NCBI GenBank assembly: GCA_964653555.1 | Contig: CAZZFT010000025.1 | Span: 1-43,129, forward strand | DNA length: 43,129 nucleotides | From: JAHEJV01 sp964653555 | GTDB lineage: Bacteria > Myxococcota_A > UBA9160 > SMWR01 | Reading direction: 5' to 3' | Shown: piece after piece, positions 26,809-36,053 of the stretch | Layout of the letters: every line of letters starts with the position of its first letter | Numbering within the stretch: position 1 is the first letter of the stretch | Made by a program: the position numbers and the translations under genes | Notes under the pieces: model-generated | Seen by the model: only the letters and a program-made list of their open reading frames with translations | Told to the model about the DNA's origin: nothing | The model's database searches: none

Positions 26809-28703
26809 CAGTACAGCACCGTGGCGGCGAAGTGGCCGCGCGTCTCGCCGGCGCCGTCGTGGCTGGGCGCGGCGAGGCTGTGGAGCGTGTAGCCGACGTC
26901 GCCTCGCAGGATCAGATTGCGCAGCACCTGGAGCTCCAGTCCCCCGCCCACCGAGACCAGGGTATCGGGATCCTCGCTGTCGAGCGCGTGGCTCGACGAG
27001 ACGTAGGCGGCGTCGGAGAACACCCGGAAGATCAGGTCCCAGTCGGGCGCCCCGTAGACGTGGGGCGCCCGCAGGTGGAAGGCGCCCAGGCCCGGCAGCT
27101 GCGGGGGGCTGGAATCCGGGCGGAACAGACGCGGCAGGTGGAGGCGATACTCCACCGAGCCGAGGGCCAGGTTGTCGCCGACCGCGGCCGACTGCTTGTA
27201 GCCGCGCACGGTGGTGAAGCCGCCGGCGACCTGCTGAAACTGCGGGATCAGGCGGAATCCCATCGCGTACTGGCCGCGCAGCAGGAAGGCCACCTCGTGG
27301 GCCAAGGTCGAGCTCTCGGGCGTGTTCGGGTCCTCCCATCCCCAGGGATCGATCAGCGGCTCGAGGTAGAACGCGAAGCTCGCGTCCAGGCGGGTCAGGG
27401 CGAAGTCGTTGTCGGCGCGCGCGTTGCCGAACACGTCGAGCGCCGGCGGCCCGAGCAGCACGGACGTCGCGGAGTCCACCGTCGCGAGATCCGACTCGCC
27501 GGTCGGCGTCCAGCCGCCCAGCACGCCGATCCGGGCGCGCAGCGTGGAGGTGGCGGTGTCGCGGGCCGCCCGCAGGTCCACGTAGGGCAGGGCGTAGTCG
27601 ACGTCCGCGGAGAGCTTGACCGTGGGCAGCTGGCGGTTCTCGACCGACACGCGCAGCCAGTCCGCGCCCGCCGCGGCGTCCACGAAGAACGAGTGGTGCT
27701 GGAAGATCTGCTTCGAGAGCTCGACCCCGGCTCCCCCCTCGGAGCCGGTCACGTCCGTGCTGGTGAAGCCCGTCTCGCGCGCGTCGAACTGGCTGTAGCC
27801 TCCGCGCAACGCGAAGCGCCACTGCGGAGCCTTCAGGGTGAACGGGGAGGAGTAGGAGCCCGAGACGGCGTGCACGTCCTGGAAGTCGCCGGTCACGTAG
27901 TCGAGCTGGAGGATGTCGTCGCGCCCCAGGAGCTGGTTGTGGGTGAAGCCGAAGCGCTCGCGGTTCACCGTCGTGGTCGAGGTGCCGGTGTTCGTGTACT
28001 GGGCGTAGGCGTACCAGGGCTTGCTCTCGGCGATGCGCAGGTTCACCGCGGTCGTGCCGGCCCGCGGACCCGGCTCGAGCTCGGCCTGCATCTGGCGCCC
28101 GGGATGGCGCGAGATCTCGTCCGCGTAGTCCTCGAGCTCGCCGACGCCCAGCAGACCGCGCGGTCCGCCGGGACGCACCGGCGACTCCTCGCGGATCCAG
28201 GCGTGGGCGGGCAGATTGGTGCGCTCGTCCACCGACAGGCCGCCGAAGCGCTCCCCGTCGGCGATGCTGGTGACCCGTGTCACCCGGCCCGTCCAGATGC
28301 GCAGGTGCAGCGTCGTGTCGCCGGGCGGGCGCAGGTCGCGTCCGGTGCCCTCCTCGACGTCGGGCACCGTGACGATCACGCCGTTGTAGCCGCGCCGGTT
28401 GAACGTGGAGACGATGTACTGGTTGATGTGCAGGATCGCGGACGCGCCGAGCTTCGCCCCGGCGGGCAGCGCCGACAGCCGCATCCGGACGGTGCGGTCC
28501 ACCGGGCGGGGCGCCACGTAGGCCTCCTCGGTGGCGCGCAGCCCGACCTCGAGATCGAGCACCTCCTCGACCGGGATCTGCCGGGGATGATCGAGCGCGT
28601 ACTCGACGACGATCTCGCTGACCGGGTAGATCGGCTCGTAGGTCAGGCCCAGGGCCGGCCCCGGGGCCCCGAGCAGCAGGAGGAGGACGACGAGACGCCG
28701 CAT
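26808..28703 (-). CDS. Two-partner secretion outer-membrane transporter (TpsB, ShlB/FhaC-like)
   Basis: TpsB proteins are 16-stranded Omp85-superfamily barrels that export a TpsA partner across the outer membrane. This 631-residue protein has a signal peptide (residues 1-19, MRRLVVLLLLLGAPGPALG), a POTRA-like N-terminal region including ILHINQYIVSTFNRRGYNGV, and a beta-barrel domain (from ESKPWYAYAQYTNTGTSTT onward) with alternating strands, the lid-loop motif TTVRGYKQS and a C-terminal strand ending in VLY. The POTRA part is divergent from FhaC. Its stop overlaps the tpsA start, so the pair is translationally coupled. No Shine-Dalgarno sequence is seen before the ATG at 28703. Confidence 0.88.
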   Translation of the reverse strand: MRRLVVLLLLLGAPGPALGLTYEPIYPVSEIVVEYALDHPRQIPVEEVLDLEVGLRATEEAYVAPRPVDRTVRMRLSALPAGAKLGASAILHINQYIVSTFNRRGYNGVIVTVPDVEEGTGRDLRPPGDTTLHLRIWTGRVTRVTSIADGERFGGLSVDERTNLPAHAWIREESPVRPGGPRGLLGVGELEDYADEISRHPGRQMQAELEPGPRAGTTAVNLRIAESKPWYAYAQYTNTGTSTTTVNRERFGFTHNQLLGRDDILQLDYVTGDFQDVHAVSGSYSSPFTLKAPQWRFALRGGYSQFDARETGFTSTDVTGSEGGAGVELSKQIFQHHSFFVDAAAGADWLRVSVENRQLPTVKLSADVDYALPYVDLRAARDTATSTLRARIGVLGGWTPTGESDLATVDSATSVLLGPPALDVFGNARADNDFALTRLDASFAFYLEPLIDPWGWEDPNTPESSTLAHEVAFLLRGQYAMGFRLIPQFQQVAGGFTTVRGYKQSAAVGDNLALGSVEYRLHLPRLFRPDSSPPQLPGLGAFHLRAPHVYGAPDWDLIFRVFSDAAYVSSSHALDSEDPDTLVSVGGGLELQVLRNLILRGDVGYTLHSLAAPSHDGAGETRGHFAATVLY

Positions 28704-28800
28704 GAAGGAGCGTGAGACGGGGATCGGACGGGTCCTCTCTCCGGGGGGTCCGCAGAGTCCGCAGGCGCGAGGGTAGCGGGCCGCGCTGGGGGCGAGAAGG

Positions 28801-29547
28801 TCAGAGCAGGATCCCCGCCACGCAGGCGGTGGAGAAGCTCGCCAGCGTGCCGGACACGATGCTGCGCAGCCCGAGCTGTGCGACCTCCCCGCGCCGGCCC
28901 GGCGCCAGGCCCCCCAGACCGCCGAGCAGGATCGCCAGCGATCCGAAGTTCGCGAAGCCGCACAGTGCGTAGGAGGCGATCACCGCCGAGCGCGGGGCCA
29001 GCGTTCCAGCCGCCACGTACTGGCCGAGCTCCTGGTAGGCGAGGAACTCGTTCAGCACCGTCTTGACGCCCAGGAGCGCGCCGACGGCGCTGGCGTCCGC
29101 CCACGGCACTCCGAGCAGCCAGGCTGCCGGTGCGAGCACCACGCCCAGCGCGCGCTGGAGCGACAGGTCGGGCAGCCCGATCAAACCGCCCAGGGAGCCG
29201 AGCGCGTCGTTGACGAGCGCGATCAGGGCGACGAAGGCCAGCAGCATCGCCCCCACGTAGCCCGCCAGCCGCAGCCCGGCGATCGCTCCCTGCGCCGCGG
29301 CGTCGATCGGATTGACCGCGGTGCGCGGCAGGGTCGCGGGCCCGCCCCCGACCGTCTCCGGCGTCTCCTTCTCCGGCACCATCAGCTTCGCGATCGCCAG
29401 GCCGGCCGGCGCCGAGAGCAGGCTCGCGGTGGCGAGATGGCCCGCGTAGTCGCCGCCGCCCAGCATTCCGACGTAGGCGAGCATCACCGAGCCGGCGACG
29501 GTCGCCATCCCGAGCGTCATCAGCGAGAACAGCTCGGAGTGCGTCAT
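28801..29547 (-). pseudogene. Concentrative nucleoside transporter (CNT/NupC), C-terminal half, frameshifted
   Basis: 248 residues covering the second half of a CNT transporter: MTHSELFSLMTLGMATVAGSV follows directly on the N-terminal half in intact relatives, and later helices include LGVKTVLNEFLAYQEL and YALCGFANFGSLAILLGGL, typical of the Nucleos_tra2 C-terminal region. The frame differs from the N-terminal half by one base; the junction lies near 29558-29563, where one base appears to be missing. The ATG at 29547 overlaps the upstream TGA as ATGA, so separate translation of this half is possible. Together the halves give the usual CNT length of about 400 residues. Confidence 0.8.
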
Positions 29548-30032
29548 GCGATCGAGATAGGGCGCACGATCAGCGCCGACTCGGTCATGCCCACGAACAG
29601 ATTCGACACGGCGGCCAGGCTCTCGGCGCCCGAGACGCCCATCGCCCGGGCCAGCACGGCGGAGAGCGCGTCGACCACCCGCTGGAGCACGCCCAGCTGG
29701 TAGAGCACAGCGAACAGACTCCCCATGAAGACGATGATCGGGAGCACGTTCACCACGAAGGAGAAGCCCGTGTCGACGAGCGCGCCGAACACGAAGCGCA
29801 CCCCCGCGTCCGTGTAGCGCAGGAGGGCTCCGACGACGGCGTTCATCAGCGCGAAGAAGGCACCGCCCACGGGCGTCTTCAGCAGCAGGAGACCGAGAGC
29901 GAGCTGGAGTCCGGCGCCCCAGGCCACCGTCCGCCAGGGGACGGCGCGGCGGTCCTCGGATAGCGCCCACGCCACGCCGAGCAGGCAGGCGAAGCCCAGG
30001 CCCGAGACTGCGCGCGATCCCAGCTCGCTCAC
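29544..30032 (-). pseudogene. Concentrative nucleoside transporter (CNT/NupC), N-terminal half, frameshifted
   Basis: 162 residues with the first CNT helices (VSGLGFACLLGVAWALSEDR), the FVFNVLP-like segment SFVVNVLPIIVFMGSLFAVLYQ and GVSGAESLAAVSNLFVGMTESALIVRP, which contains the G-x-T-E substrate motif. After RP the expected YLDRM is read in another frame and this frame ends ISIA-stop. CNT proteins import nucleosides with sodium or protons across the inner membrane. The GTG start overlaps the thiE stop as GTGA, making it the next member of the ntrB-ntrC-thiE series. Mutation, sequencing error or a working split protein are all possible. Confidence 0.8.
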
Positions 30033-30687
30033 CCGGCTTCCGGCGCCGCCGCGGCGCTCCAGGCCGCGACCAATGCGCGTGCGGCGGCCTCGGGATCGTC
30101 GGCGGCGGCCAGGGCGGCGATCACCGCGAAGCCCGCGGCGCCGGCCCGGCGCAGCGCCGCGACGCTCGCGCGGTCGACGCCGCCGATCGCAATCAGCGGG
30201 CGCGGTGCCGCGCGTGTCGCGGCGGCGGCCAGGGCCGCGACGCCACGCGGCGCGTACTCGGGCACCTTCGAGCCCGATGCGAACACCGGTCCGTAGGCGA
30301 CGTAGTCGACGGGCTCCCCCGCCGCGGCGGCGACCTGCTCGGGGGTGTGGGTGGAGCGACCGATCGCGAGACGGGCACGCGCGGAGGCGGGGATGCGCGC
30401 GGGAGGCAGGTCGTGCTGACCGAGGTGCACGCCGTCGGCCTCCAGCGCCAGCGCGAGATCGAAGCGGTCGTTGACCACGAACCGGACCCCCGCCTCCCGG
30501 GTCGCGGCGCGAATCGCCTCGCCCCAGGCCAGGGCGGTGCGGTCCGTCGCGTGCTTCGCGCGCAGCTGCACCACCGCGGCGCCGCCGGCGCAGGCGGCGA
30601 GCGCCTGCTCCACCGGGTCGCGCTTCCAGCGCGGATCGTCGTCGCACAGCACGTGGAGCCCGCCCCAGTGCCGGTGCGGCTCCGGGG

Positions 30688-30691
<4 letters not shown>
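30029..30691 (-). CDS. thiE: Thiamine-phosphate synthase
   Basis: ThiE couples HMP pyrophosphate to thiazole phosphate to give thiamine monophosphate. The 220-residue TIM-barrel protein shows VVQLRAKH (strand 2), FVVNDRFDLALALEADGVHLGQHDLP (metal and pyrophosphate site), YVAYGPVFASGSK and PLIAIGGVDR. The phosphate loop ASGSK differs a little from the common TxTK form, so a TenI-like activity is a minor alternative, but the intact NDR and HLGQ motifs favour ThiE. The GTG start overlaps the ntrC stop as GTGA, and the next gene overlaps its own stop as GTGA. ThiD, which supplies its substrate, is encoded at 5006-5779. Confidence 0.88.
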
Positions 30692-32111
<1,420 letters not shown>

Positions 32112-32115
<4 letters not shown>

Positions 32116-33200
32116 GACCTCTCCTCTACATGGGGCCCGGGAACGGGCAGGGATACGCGCGCTCGCGTTCCGACGCCGGGCTCGGACTCGAGTCGCAGCA
32201 CGCCTCCGTGGCGGGACACCCAGTGCCGGCTGACGGCCAGCCCGAGCCCGGTGCCTCCCAGACGCGTGGTGAAGAAGGGCGTGGAGAGCTGTTCGAACAC
32301 CTCGCGCTCGATGCCCGGCCCGTCGTCGGCGACGGTCACGACCACCGTGGGCACGCCGGCCCCGTGCGCGGAGGGAAGCCGCTGGTCGAGGGCCATGCGC
32401 GTCTCGACGAGCAGGGTCCCCTCCCCCTCCAGAGCCTGGAGCGCGTTGCGGCCCAGATTCAGGAACACCTGGGTCAGGCGGTCGGCGTCGGCGCGCAGAT
32501 CGGGGATCGAGGGATCGAAGCTCCGGTCGAGCTTCACCCCGGCCGCGACGGGATCCATGGAGAGCAGCTCCAGCACGTCGTCGAGCACGCGGTGGATGTT
32601 GACCGGGGCGAGGCGCAGCGAGTCCCGATCGTGGAACACCATCAGGTCGTCGACCAGCGAGCGGATCCGGTCGACCTCCCGGACGATCAGCGCGGCGGCC
32701 TGCTGCGACTTCTCCTCGACGGTGCGCGACGCGAGGATCTCGGCGGCGCCGCGGATCCCTCCCAGGGGATTCTTCACCTCGTGCGCGATGCCCGCCGCGA
32801 TCGTGCCGTAGGCGGAGAGGCGTTCGCGCTCGGCCACGCGCTCGGCGAGGGCGTGGTGGATGGTGCGGTCGCGGAGCGCGAGCACGACGCCGGAGGGGCG
32901 CCGGCGCTCGTCCCAGAGCGGTGACGCGGCGACGTCCACGATCACGGCGGGAGAGAAGCGCCGGGGCACCACGCGGTCGTACTGGACCACCGGGCGGCCG
33001 GTCGCGAGCACCGAGCGGATCAGCGCGGCGAAGACCGGATCGCCGACCAGCTCTCCCAGATCTTCGCCCGAAGCGGCCTCCGCGGAGGTCTCGAGCATCC
33101 GACACGCCTCTCCGTTCAACAGCTCGATCCGGGCCTCGCCGTCCACCACGACCACGCCGTCGAGGACGGCCTCGAGCACTTCCTGGAGGTCGCGCTTCAA
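32112..33200 (-). CDS. ntrB: NtrB-like sensor histidine kinase, soluble, PAS domain
   Basis: A 362-residue kinase without transmembrane helices. Residues about 1-115 form a PAS domain (VLDGVVVVDGEARIELLNGEA); the HisKA domain has GIAHEVKNPLGGIRGAAEIL with phosphorylatable His140; the HATPase domain shows NLGRNALQAL, DDGPGIE and GGTGLGLAVSR. This is the NtrB (GlnL) plan, so it probably acts as kinase and phosphatase on the adjacent NtrC. The start codon is TTG at 33200 with GAGGA five bases upstream; no ATG is available. The TAAGCT hexamer and palindromes upstream (33265-33300) may control the whole ntrB-ntrC-thiE-CNT series. Confidence 0.9.
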
Positions 33201-33264
33201 TGAGATCCTCAGCTCGGCGGAGGCAGGGGGCAGCCCCGTTCAGCTCCGCTCGGCGGCCCAAGCA

Positions 33265-33283
33265 CTGCCCAAGAATTGGGCAG
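33265..33283. promoter_or_regulatory. Palindrome CTGCCCAA-GAA-TTGGGCAG, candidate operator
   Basis: A perfect 8+8 inverted repeat with a three-base centre in the ntrB/moeA divergent region. On the minus strand it begins inside the TAAGCT hexamer and covers the likely ntrB transcription start. It fits neither the NtrC site consensus nor a terminator with a T run. Confidence 0.5.
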
Positions 33284-33287
33284 CTTA
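33282..33287 (-). promoter_or_regulatory. Possible -10 element (TAAGCT) of the ntrB transcription unit
   Basis: TAAGCT on the minus strand, about 80 bases before the ntrB TTG, lying between two palindromes. No clear -35 box is seen. Confidence 0.35.
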
Positions 33288-33290
33288 GCG

Positions 33291-33300
33291 GTTCGCGAAC
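33291..33300. promoter_or_regulatory. Palindrome GTTCGCGAAC, candidate operator
   Basis: A perfect ten-base palindrome seven bases from the larger palindrome at 33265-33283, in the spacer region of the proposed ntrB promoter. Confidence 0.4.
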
Positions 33301-33350
33301 GGTTTGCCTGGGCCCTGGCAGGCCCCGCGGCGCCGGATTCGGACCGCCGG

Positions 33351-33356
33351 TAAGGT
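33351..33356 (+). promoter_or_regulatory. Possible -10 element (TAAGGT) giving a leaderless moeA transcript
   Basis: TAAGGT is seven bases before the moeA GTG. The AAGG inside it is also the only Shine-Dalgarno-like sequence, so leaderless and leadered readings compete. Confidence 0.4.
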
Positions 33357-33363
33357 TGGCCCC

Positions 33364-34623
33364 GTGCGCACCGGGATCACGGCTTCCGAAGCGCTGCGGA
33401 TCGTGCTCGCGGAGGCGCGGGCGCTCGGCGCCGAGACGGTCGCCGCGAGCGACGCGCTCGGGCGCGTCCTGACCGAGGCGATCGTGTCCTCCCGCATCCT
33501 GCCACCCGCCGACAATTCGGCGATGGACGGCTTCGCCGTCCGGGCCGCCGACTGCGCGGGCGCCTCCGACAGCTCGCCCCAGCGGCTCGCGATCGCCTTC
33601 GAGGTCCCGGCCGGGGCCGCCGACGTGCCGGCGCTGCCCCCGGGCCGGGCGGCGCGGATCCTGACCGGCGCGCCGCTTCCCGCCGGCGCGGACAGCGTCG
33701 TTCGCCAGGAGGACACGGAGCGCGAGGGCGACCGGGTGGCGATCCGGGTCCCCCCCGCTCCCGGCGACCACGTGCGCCGAGCCGGCGAGGACGTCGCGCG
33801 GGGCGAAACCGTGATCGAGGCCGGGACGCGCCTCAGCGCCGCTCACCTCGGCATGCTGGCCTCGCTCGGGCGCTCGATCGTGGCCGTCCACCAGCGTCCG
33901 CGCGTGGCGATCCTCTCCGGCGGCGACGAGCTCGTCGAACCCGACGGCGACGTCTCCGGCGGACGGATCGTCTCCTCGAACTCGTGGTCGATCGCCGCCC
34001 AGTGCCGCGAGTTGGGCGCCGAGCCGGTCTACCTGGGCATCGCCCGCGACACGCCGGAAGACATCGAGGGACGTCTGCGCGCCGGGCTGGCGGCCGACGT
34101 GGTGGTGAGCTCGGCCGGCGTCTCCGTCGGCGACCGCGACTTCGTGCGCACGGTGCTCGAGAAGCTGGGCTGCCGGCTGCTGTTCTGGGGCGTTCGCATG
34201 AAGCCCGGCTATCCCCTGGCCTTCGGCCGCGTGGGACAGGACGAGCGCGGTCCCCTGGTGTTCGGACTGCCCGGCAACCCGGTGTCGGCGATGATGACCT
34301 TCGAGCAGTTCGTGCGACCGACGCTGCTGCGGTTGATCGGCGCGCGTCGGCTGCACCGACCGCTGATCCGCGTGCAGCTCGGCGAGACGCTGCGCAAGAG
34401 CGCCGGCCGCCTCCACTTCGTGCGCGTGACGCTCTTGCGCCGGGGAGACGTCGTGGTCGCTCACAGCACCGGGGACCAGGGCTCGGGCGTGCTGAAGTCG
34501 ATGATCCGCGCCCAGGGAATCCTGATCTTCGAGGCCGACGCCACCGAGCTCGCGCGCGGTGCCGAGGCGAGCGTGCAGGTGCTCGACCCCGAGTTCCTCG
34601 CCTCCGAAGCTCCGGGCTTCTGA
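33364..34623 (+). CDS. moeA: Molybdopterin molybdotransferase
   Basis: MoeA inserts molybdate into adenylated molybdopterin to make molybdenum cofactor. The 419-residue protein contains LPPADNSAMDGFAVR (N-terminal dimer/active-site region), RILTGAPLPAGADSVVRQEDT, GDELVEPDG with GGRIVSSNSW, the SAGVSVGDRDFVRTVLEKLG loop of the MogA-like domain and LPGNPVSAMMTFEQFVRP, then a C-terminal beta domain. GTG at 33364 is preferred because similarity starts there; a TTG at 33304 would add 20 residues. mobA follows seven bases after the stop, so the two form an operon for molybdenum cofactor synthesis. Confidence 0.93.
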   Translation: MRTGITASEALRIVLAEARALGAETVAASDALGRVLTEAIVSSRILPPADNSAMDGFAVRAADCAGASDSSPQRLAIAFEVPAGAADVPALPPGRAARILTGAPLPAGADSVVRQEDTEREGDRVAIRVPPAPGDHVRRAGEDVARGETVIEAGTRLSAAHLGMLASLGRSIVAVHQRPRVAILSGGDELVEPDGDVSGGRIVSSNSWSIAAQCRELGAEPVYLGIARDTPEDIEGRLRAGLAADVVVSSAGVSVGDRDFVRTVLEKLGCRLLFWGVRMKPGYPLAFGRVGQDERGPLVFGLPGNPVSAMMTFEQFVRPTLLRLIGARRLHRPLIRVQLGETLRKSAGRLHFVRVTLLRRGDVVVAHSTGDQGSGVLKSMIRAQGILIFEADATELARGAEASVQVLDPEFLASEAPGF

Positions 34624-34630
34624 CTCGGCC

Positions 34631-35233
34631 GTGTCCGATTCCGGAAGATTCGCGAGCGTCGCGGGGGCGGTCCTCACCGGCGGCCCCTCGACGCGCATGG
34701 GCAGCGACAAGGCCCGGCTCGAGGTCGGAGGCGTCGCCTCGGCGACGCGCGTCGCGCGCTGTCTCGCCTCCCTCTGCGAGGACGTGGTGCTGGTCGGCGG
34801 GGACCCGCCCGGGGACGCCCCCGGCCGCCGGGTCGCCGATCCGCCGGGACCGCGCAGCTCGCTGCGGGGGCTCGCCGGCGCCCTCGCCGCGGTGCGCGCG
34901 GAGCACGTGCTGGTGGTCGCGACCGATCTCCCGTTCGTCACGCCCGACCTGCTGCTCGCCCTGGTCGCCTGGCCCGCCGCCGACGCCGTGGTCCCGCGCG
35001 ACGCAGAGCGCGCGCAGCCGCTGTGCGCTCTCTACCGCCGGGAGCCCGTCCTCGCCGTCGCGCGCGCGCACCTCGAGGACGGGCGGCTGGCGCTGAATGC
35101 GCTGCTCGACGCCGTGGAGACCCGCTACCTCGAGGGGGACGACCTGTCGGCGGTCGACCCCGAGCGGCGCGCGCTGACGAATCTCAACACGCGCGCCGAC
35201 GTCGCCAGCGCCGAGCGGCGGGATCCGGACTGA
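34631..35233 (+). CDS. mobA: Molybdenum cofactor guanylyltransferase
   Basis: MobA transfers GMP to molybdopterin to form the guanine dinucleotide cofactor used by DMSO-reductase-type enzymes. The 200-residue protein has the nucleotide-binding signature AGAVLTGGPSTRMGSDKARL (from about residue 11), VATDLPFVTPDLL, QPLCALYRREPVL and the C-terminal LTNLNTRAD, all typical. GTG at 34631 gives the expected short N terminus. It lies seven bases after moeA. No molybdoenzyme is present in the window. Confidence 0.9.
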   Translation: MSDSGRFASVAGAVLTGGPSTRMGSDKARLEVGGVASATRVARCLASLCEDVVLVGGDPPGDAPGRRVADPPGPRSSLRGLAGALAAVRAEHVLVVATDLPFVTPDLLLALVAWPAADAVVPRDAERAQPLCALYRREPVLAVARAHLEDGRLALNALLDAVETRYLEGDDLSAVDPERRALTNLNTRADVASAERRDPD

Positions 35234-35269
35234 GAGCCGCCCGACGGGCTTCGGTGTCGCCTCGGCCGC

Positions 35270-35566
35270 CTAGCGCTCGCGGCGCGCCGGCTCGGCGGCC
35301 GATCTGCCGAGGATGATCCGGCACACCGCTTCGAAGCGCTCCTGGGCGTCCTGACAGCGGCGGCGGAGATCCGGGTCGCCGAGGGAGCGCCCGTCGAGGT
35401 CCGGGACCAGCGCGAGCGCGCCGTCCGCGGCGCCGCTGAGGTCCTGCGCGGCGCGCTCGAGCAGCGGCTCGAGCGCCGCGACGGACGGATGCGAGCCGAG
35501 CCCGGCCTCCCGGTGGACGGCGAGCAGGTCGTTCGCGAGGCGTCGGAATTCACCGCGAACCGACAT
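35270..35566 (-). CDS. Small helical protein of unknown function
   Basis: A 98-residue protein that I do not recognise. It appears all-helical and cytoplasmic (FRRLANDLLAVHREAGLG, SVAALEPLLERAAQDLSG, RRCQDAQERFEAVCRIILG), with no membrane segment or known motif. Its ATG overlaps the rfaE2 stop as TGATG, which argues that it is a real gene expressed with rfaE2. The gene converges with mobA, with 36 bases between their stops. Confidence 0.6.
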   Translation of the reverse strand: MSVRGEFRRLANDLLAVHREAGLGSHPSVAALEPLLERAAQDLSGAADGALALVPDLDGRSLGDPDLRRRCQDAQERFEAVCRIILGRSAAEPARRER

Positions 35567-36027
35567 CAGCGCCCCCGCGCGCGCTCGGCCAGCAGCGTGC
35601 TGCGCACACCGGGCACGACGCGCAGCCGCTCGACCCGGCCGCCCCAGCTCTCGACGGCCTCGCGTCCGACGATCTGGTCCAGACTCCAGTCTCCGCCCTT
35701 GGCGAGCACGTCCGGCCGCAGCGCGCGGATCAGCGCGAGCGGGGTGTCCTCGCCGAAGAGCACCACCCAGTCGACGCTCGCCAGCGCGGCGATCAGCTCC
35801 GCGCGCTGGCGCTCGGGCACGATCGGCCGCCGCGGCCCCTTGAGGCGGCGCACCGAGGTATCCCGGTTCAGGGCGACGACCAGCCGGTCGCCGAAGCCCC
35901 GCGCCTGCTCGAGACTGCGGACGTGGCCGACGTGCAGCAGGTCGAAGCAGCCGTTGGTGAAGACCACCGTCTCGCCCCGGCGCTGAGCAGCGCGCACCGC
36001 GTCGCGCGCCGCGGAGCGCGTGAGCAC
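35566..36027 (-). CDS. rfaE2: Heptose 1-phosphate adenylyltransferase (RfaE domain II)
   Basis: This stand-alone nucleotidyltransferase makes ADP-D-glycero-beta-D-manno-heptose for the LPS inner core. Signatures are VVFTNGCFDLLHVGHVRSL with the HxGH motif (His32, His35), ALNRDTSVRRLKGPRRPIVPERQRAELI, VDWVVLFGEDTPLALIRALRPDVLAKGGDW and the C-terminal VPGVRSTLL. The kinase half (RfaE domain I) is not in the window. GTG at 36027 matches the family N terminus; a TTG at 36057 overlaps the upstream stop as TTGA and would add ten residues. The AsmA-like gene is immediately upstream, suggesting a shared envelope role. Confidence 0.9.
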   Translation of the reverse strand: MLTRSAARDAVRAAQRRGETVVFTNGCFDLLHVGHVRSLEQARGFGDRLVVALNRDTSVRRLKGPRRPIVPERQRAELIAALASVDWVVLFGEDTPLALIRALRPDVLAKGGDWSLDQIVGREAVESWGGRVERLRVVPGVRSTLLAERARGR

Positions 36028-36053
36028 CCGGTCGCGCGCGCGGGGGGAGCGGG

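Noticed and set aside
20929..26892. Two very long open frames on the plus strand (about 965 and 1018 codons) opposite tpsA
   Set aside because: They lack recognisable domains, are Arg/His/Gly-rich shadows of the GC-rich tpsA codons, and tpsA on the other strand has a signal peptide, TPS domain and partner gene.
26809..27822. In-frame upstream extension of tpsA through the tpsB region
   Set aside because: The extension is the out-of-frame reading of tpsB; the ATG at 26808 begins a signal peptide.
29550..29570. Programmed ribosomal frameshift joining the CNT halves
   Set aside because: No slippery heptamer or obvious downstream stimulator is seen; a missing base or a split gene is simpler.
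33241..33275. Sigma-54 promoter for ntrB (a GG-N10-GC pair on the minus strand, TGGGCAGTGCTTGGGC)
   Set aside because: The flanking bases do not match TGGCAC and TTGCA, and such pairs are expected by chance in DNA of this GC content.
35236..35250. GCCCG-A-CGGGC repeat between mobA and the small unknown gene as a terminator
   Set aside because: A one-base loop is not possible; the realistic stem is only 3 bp and there is no T run.
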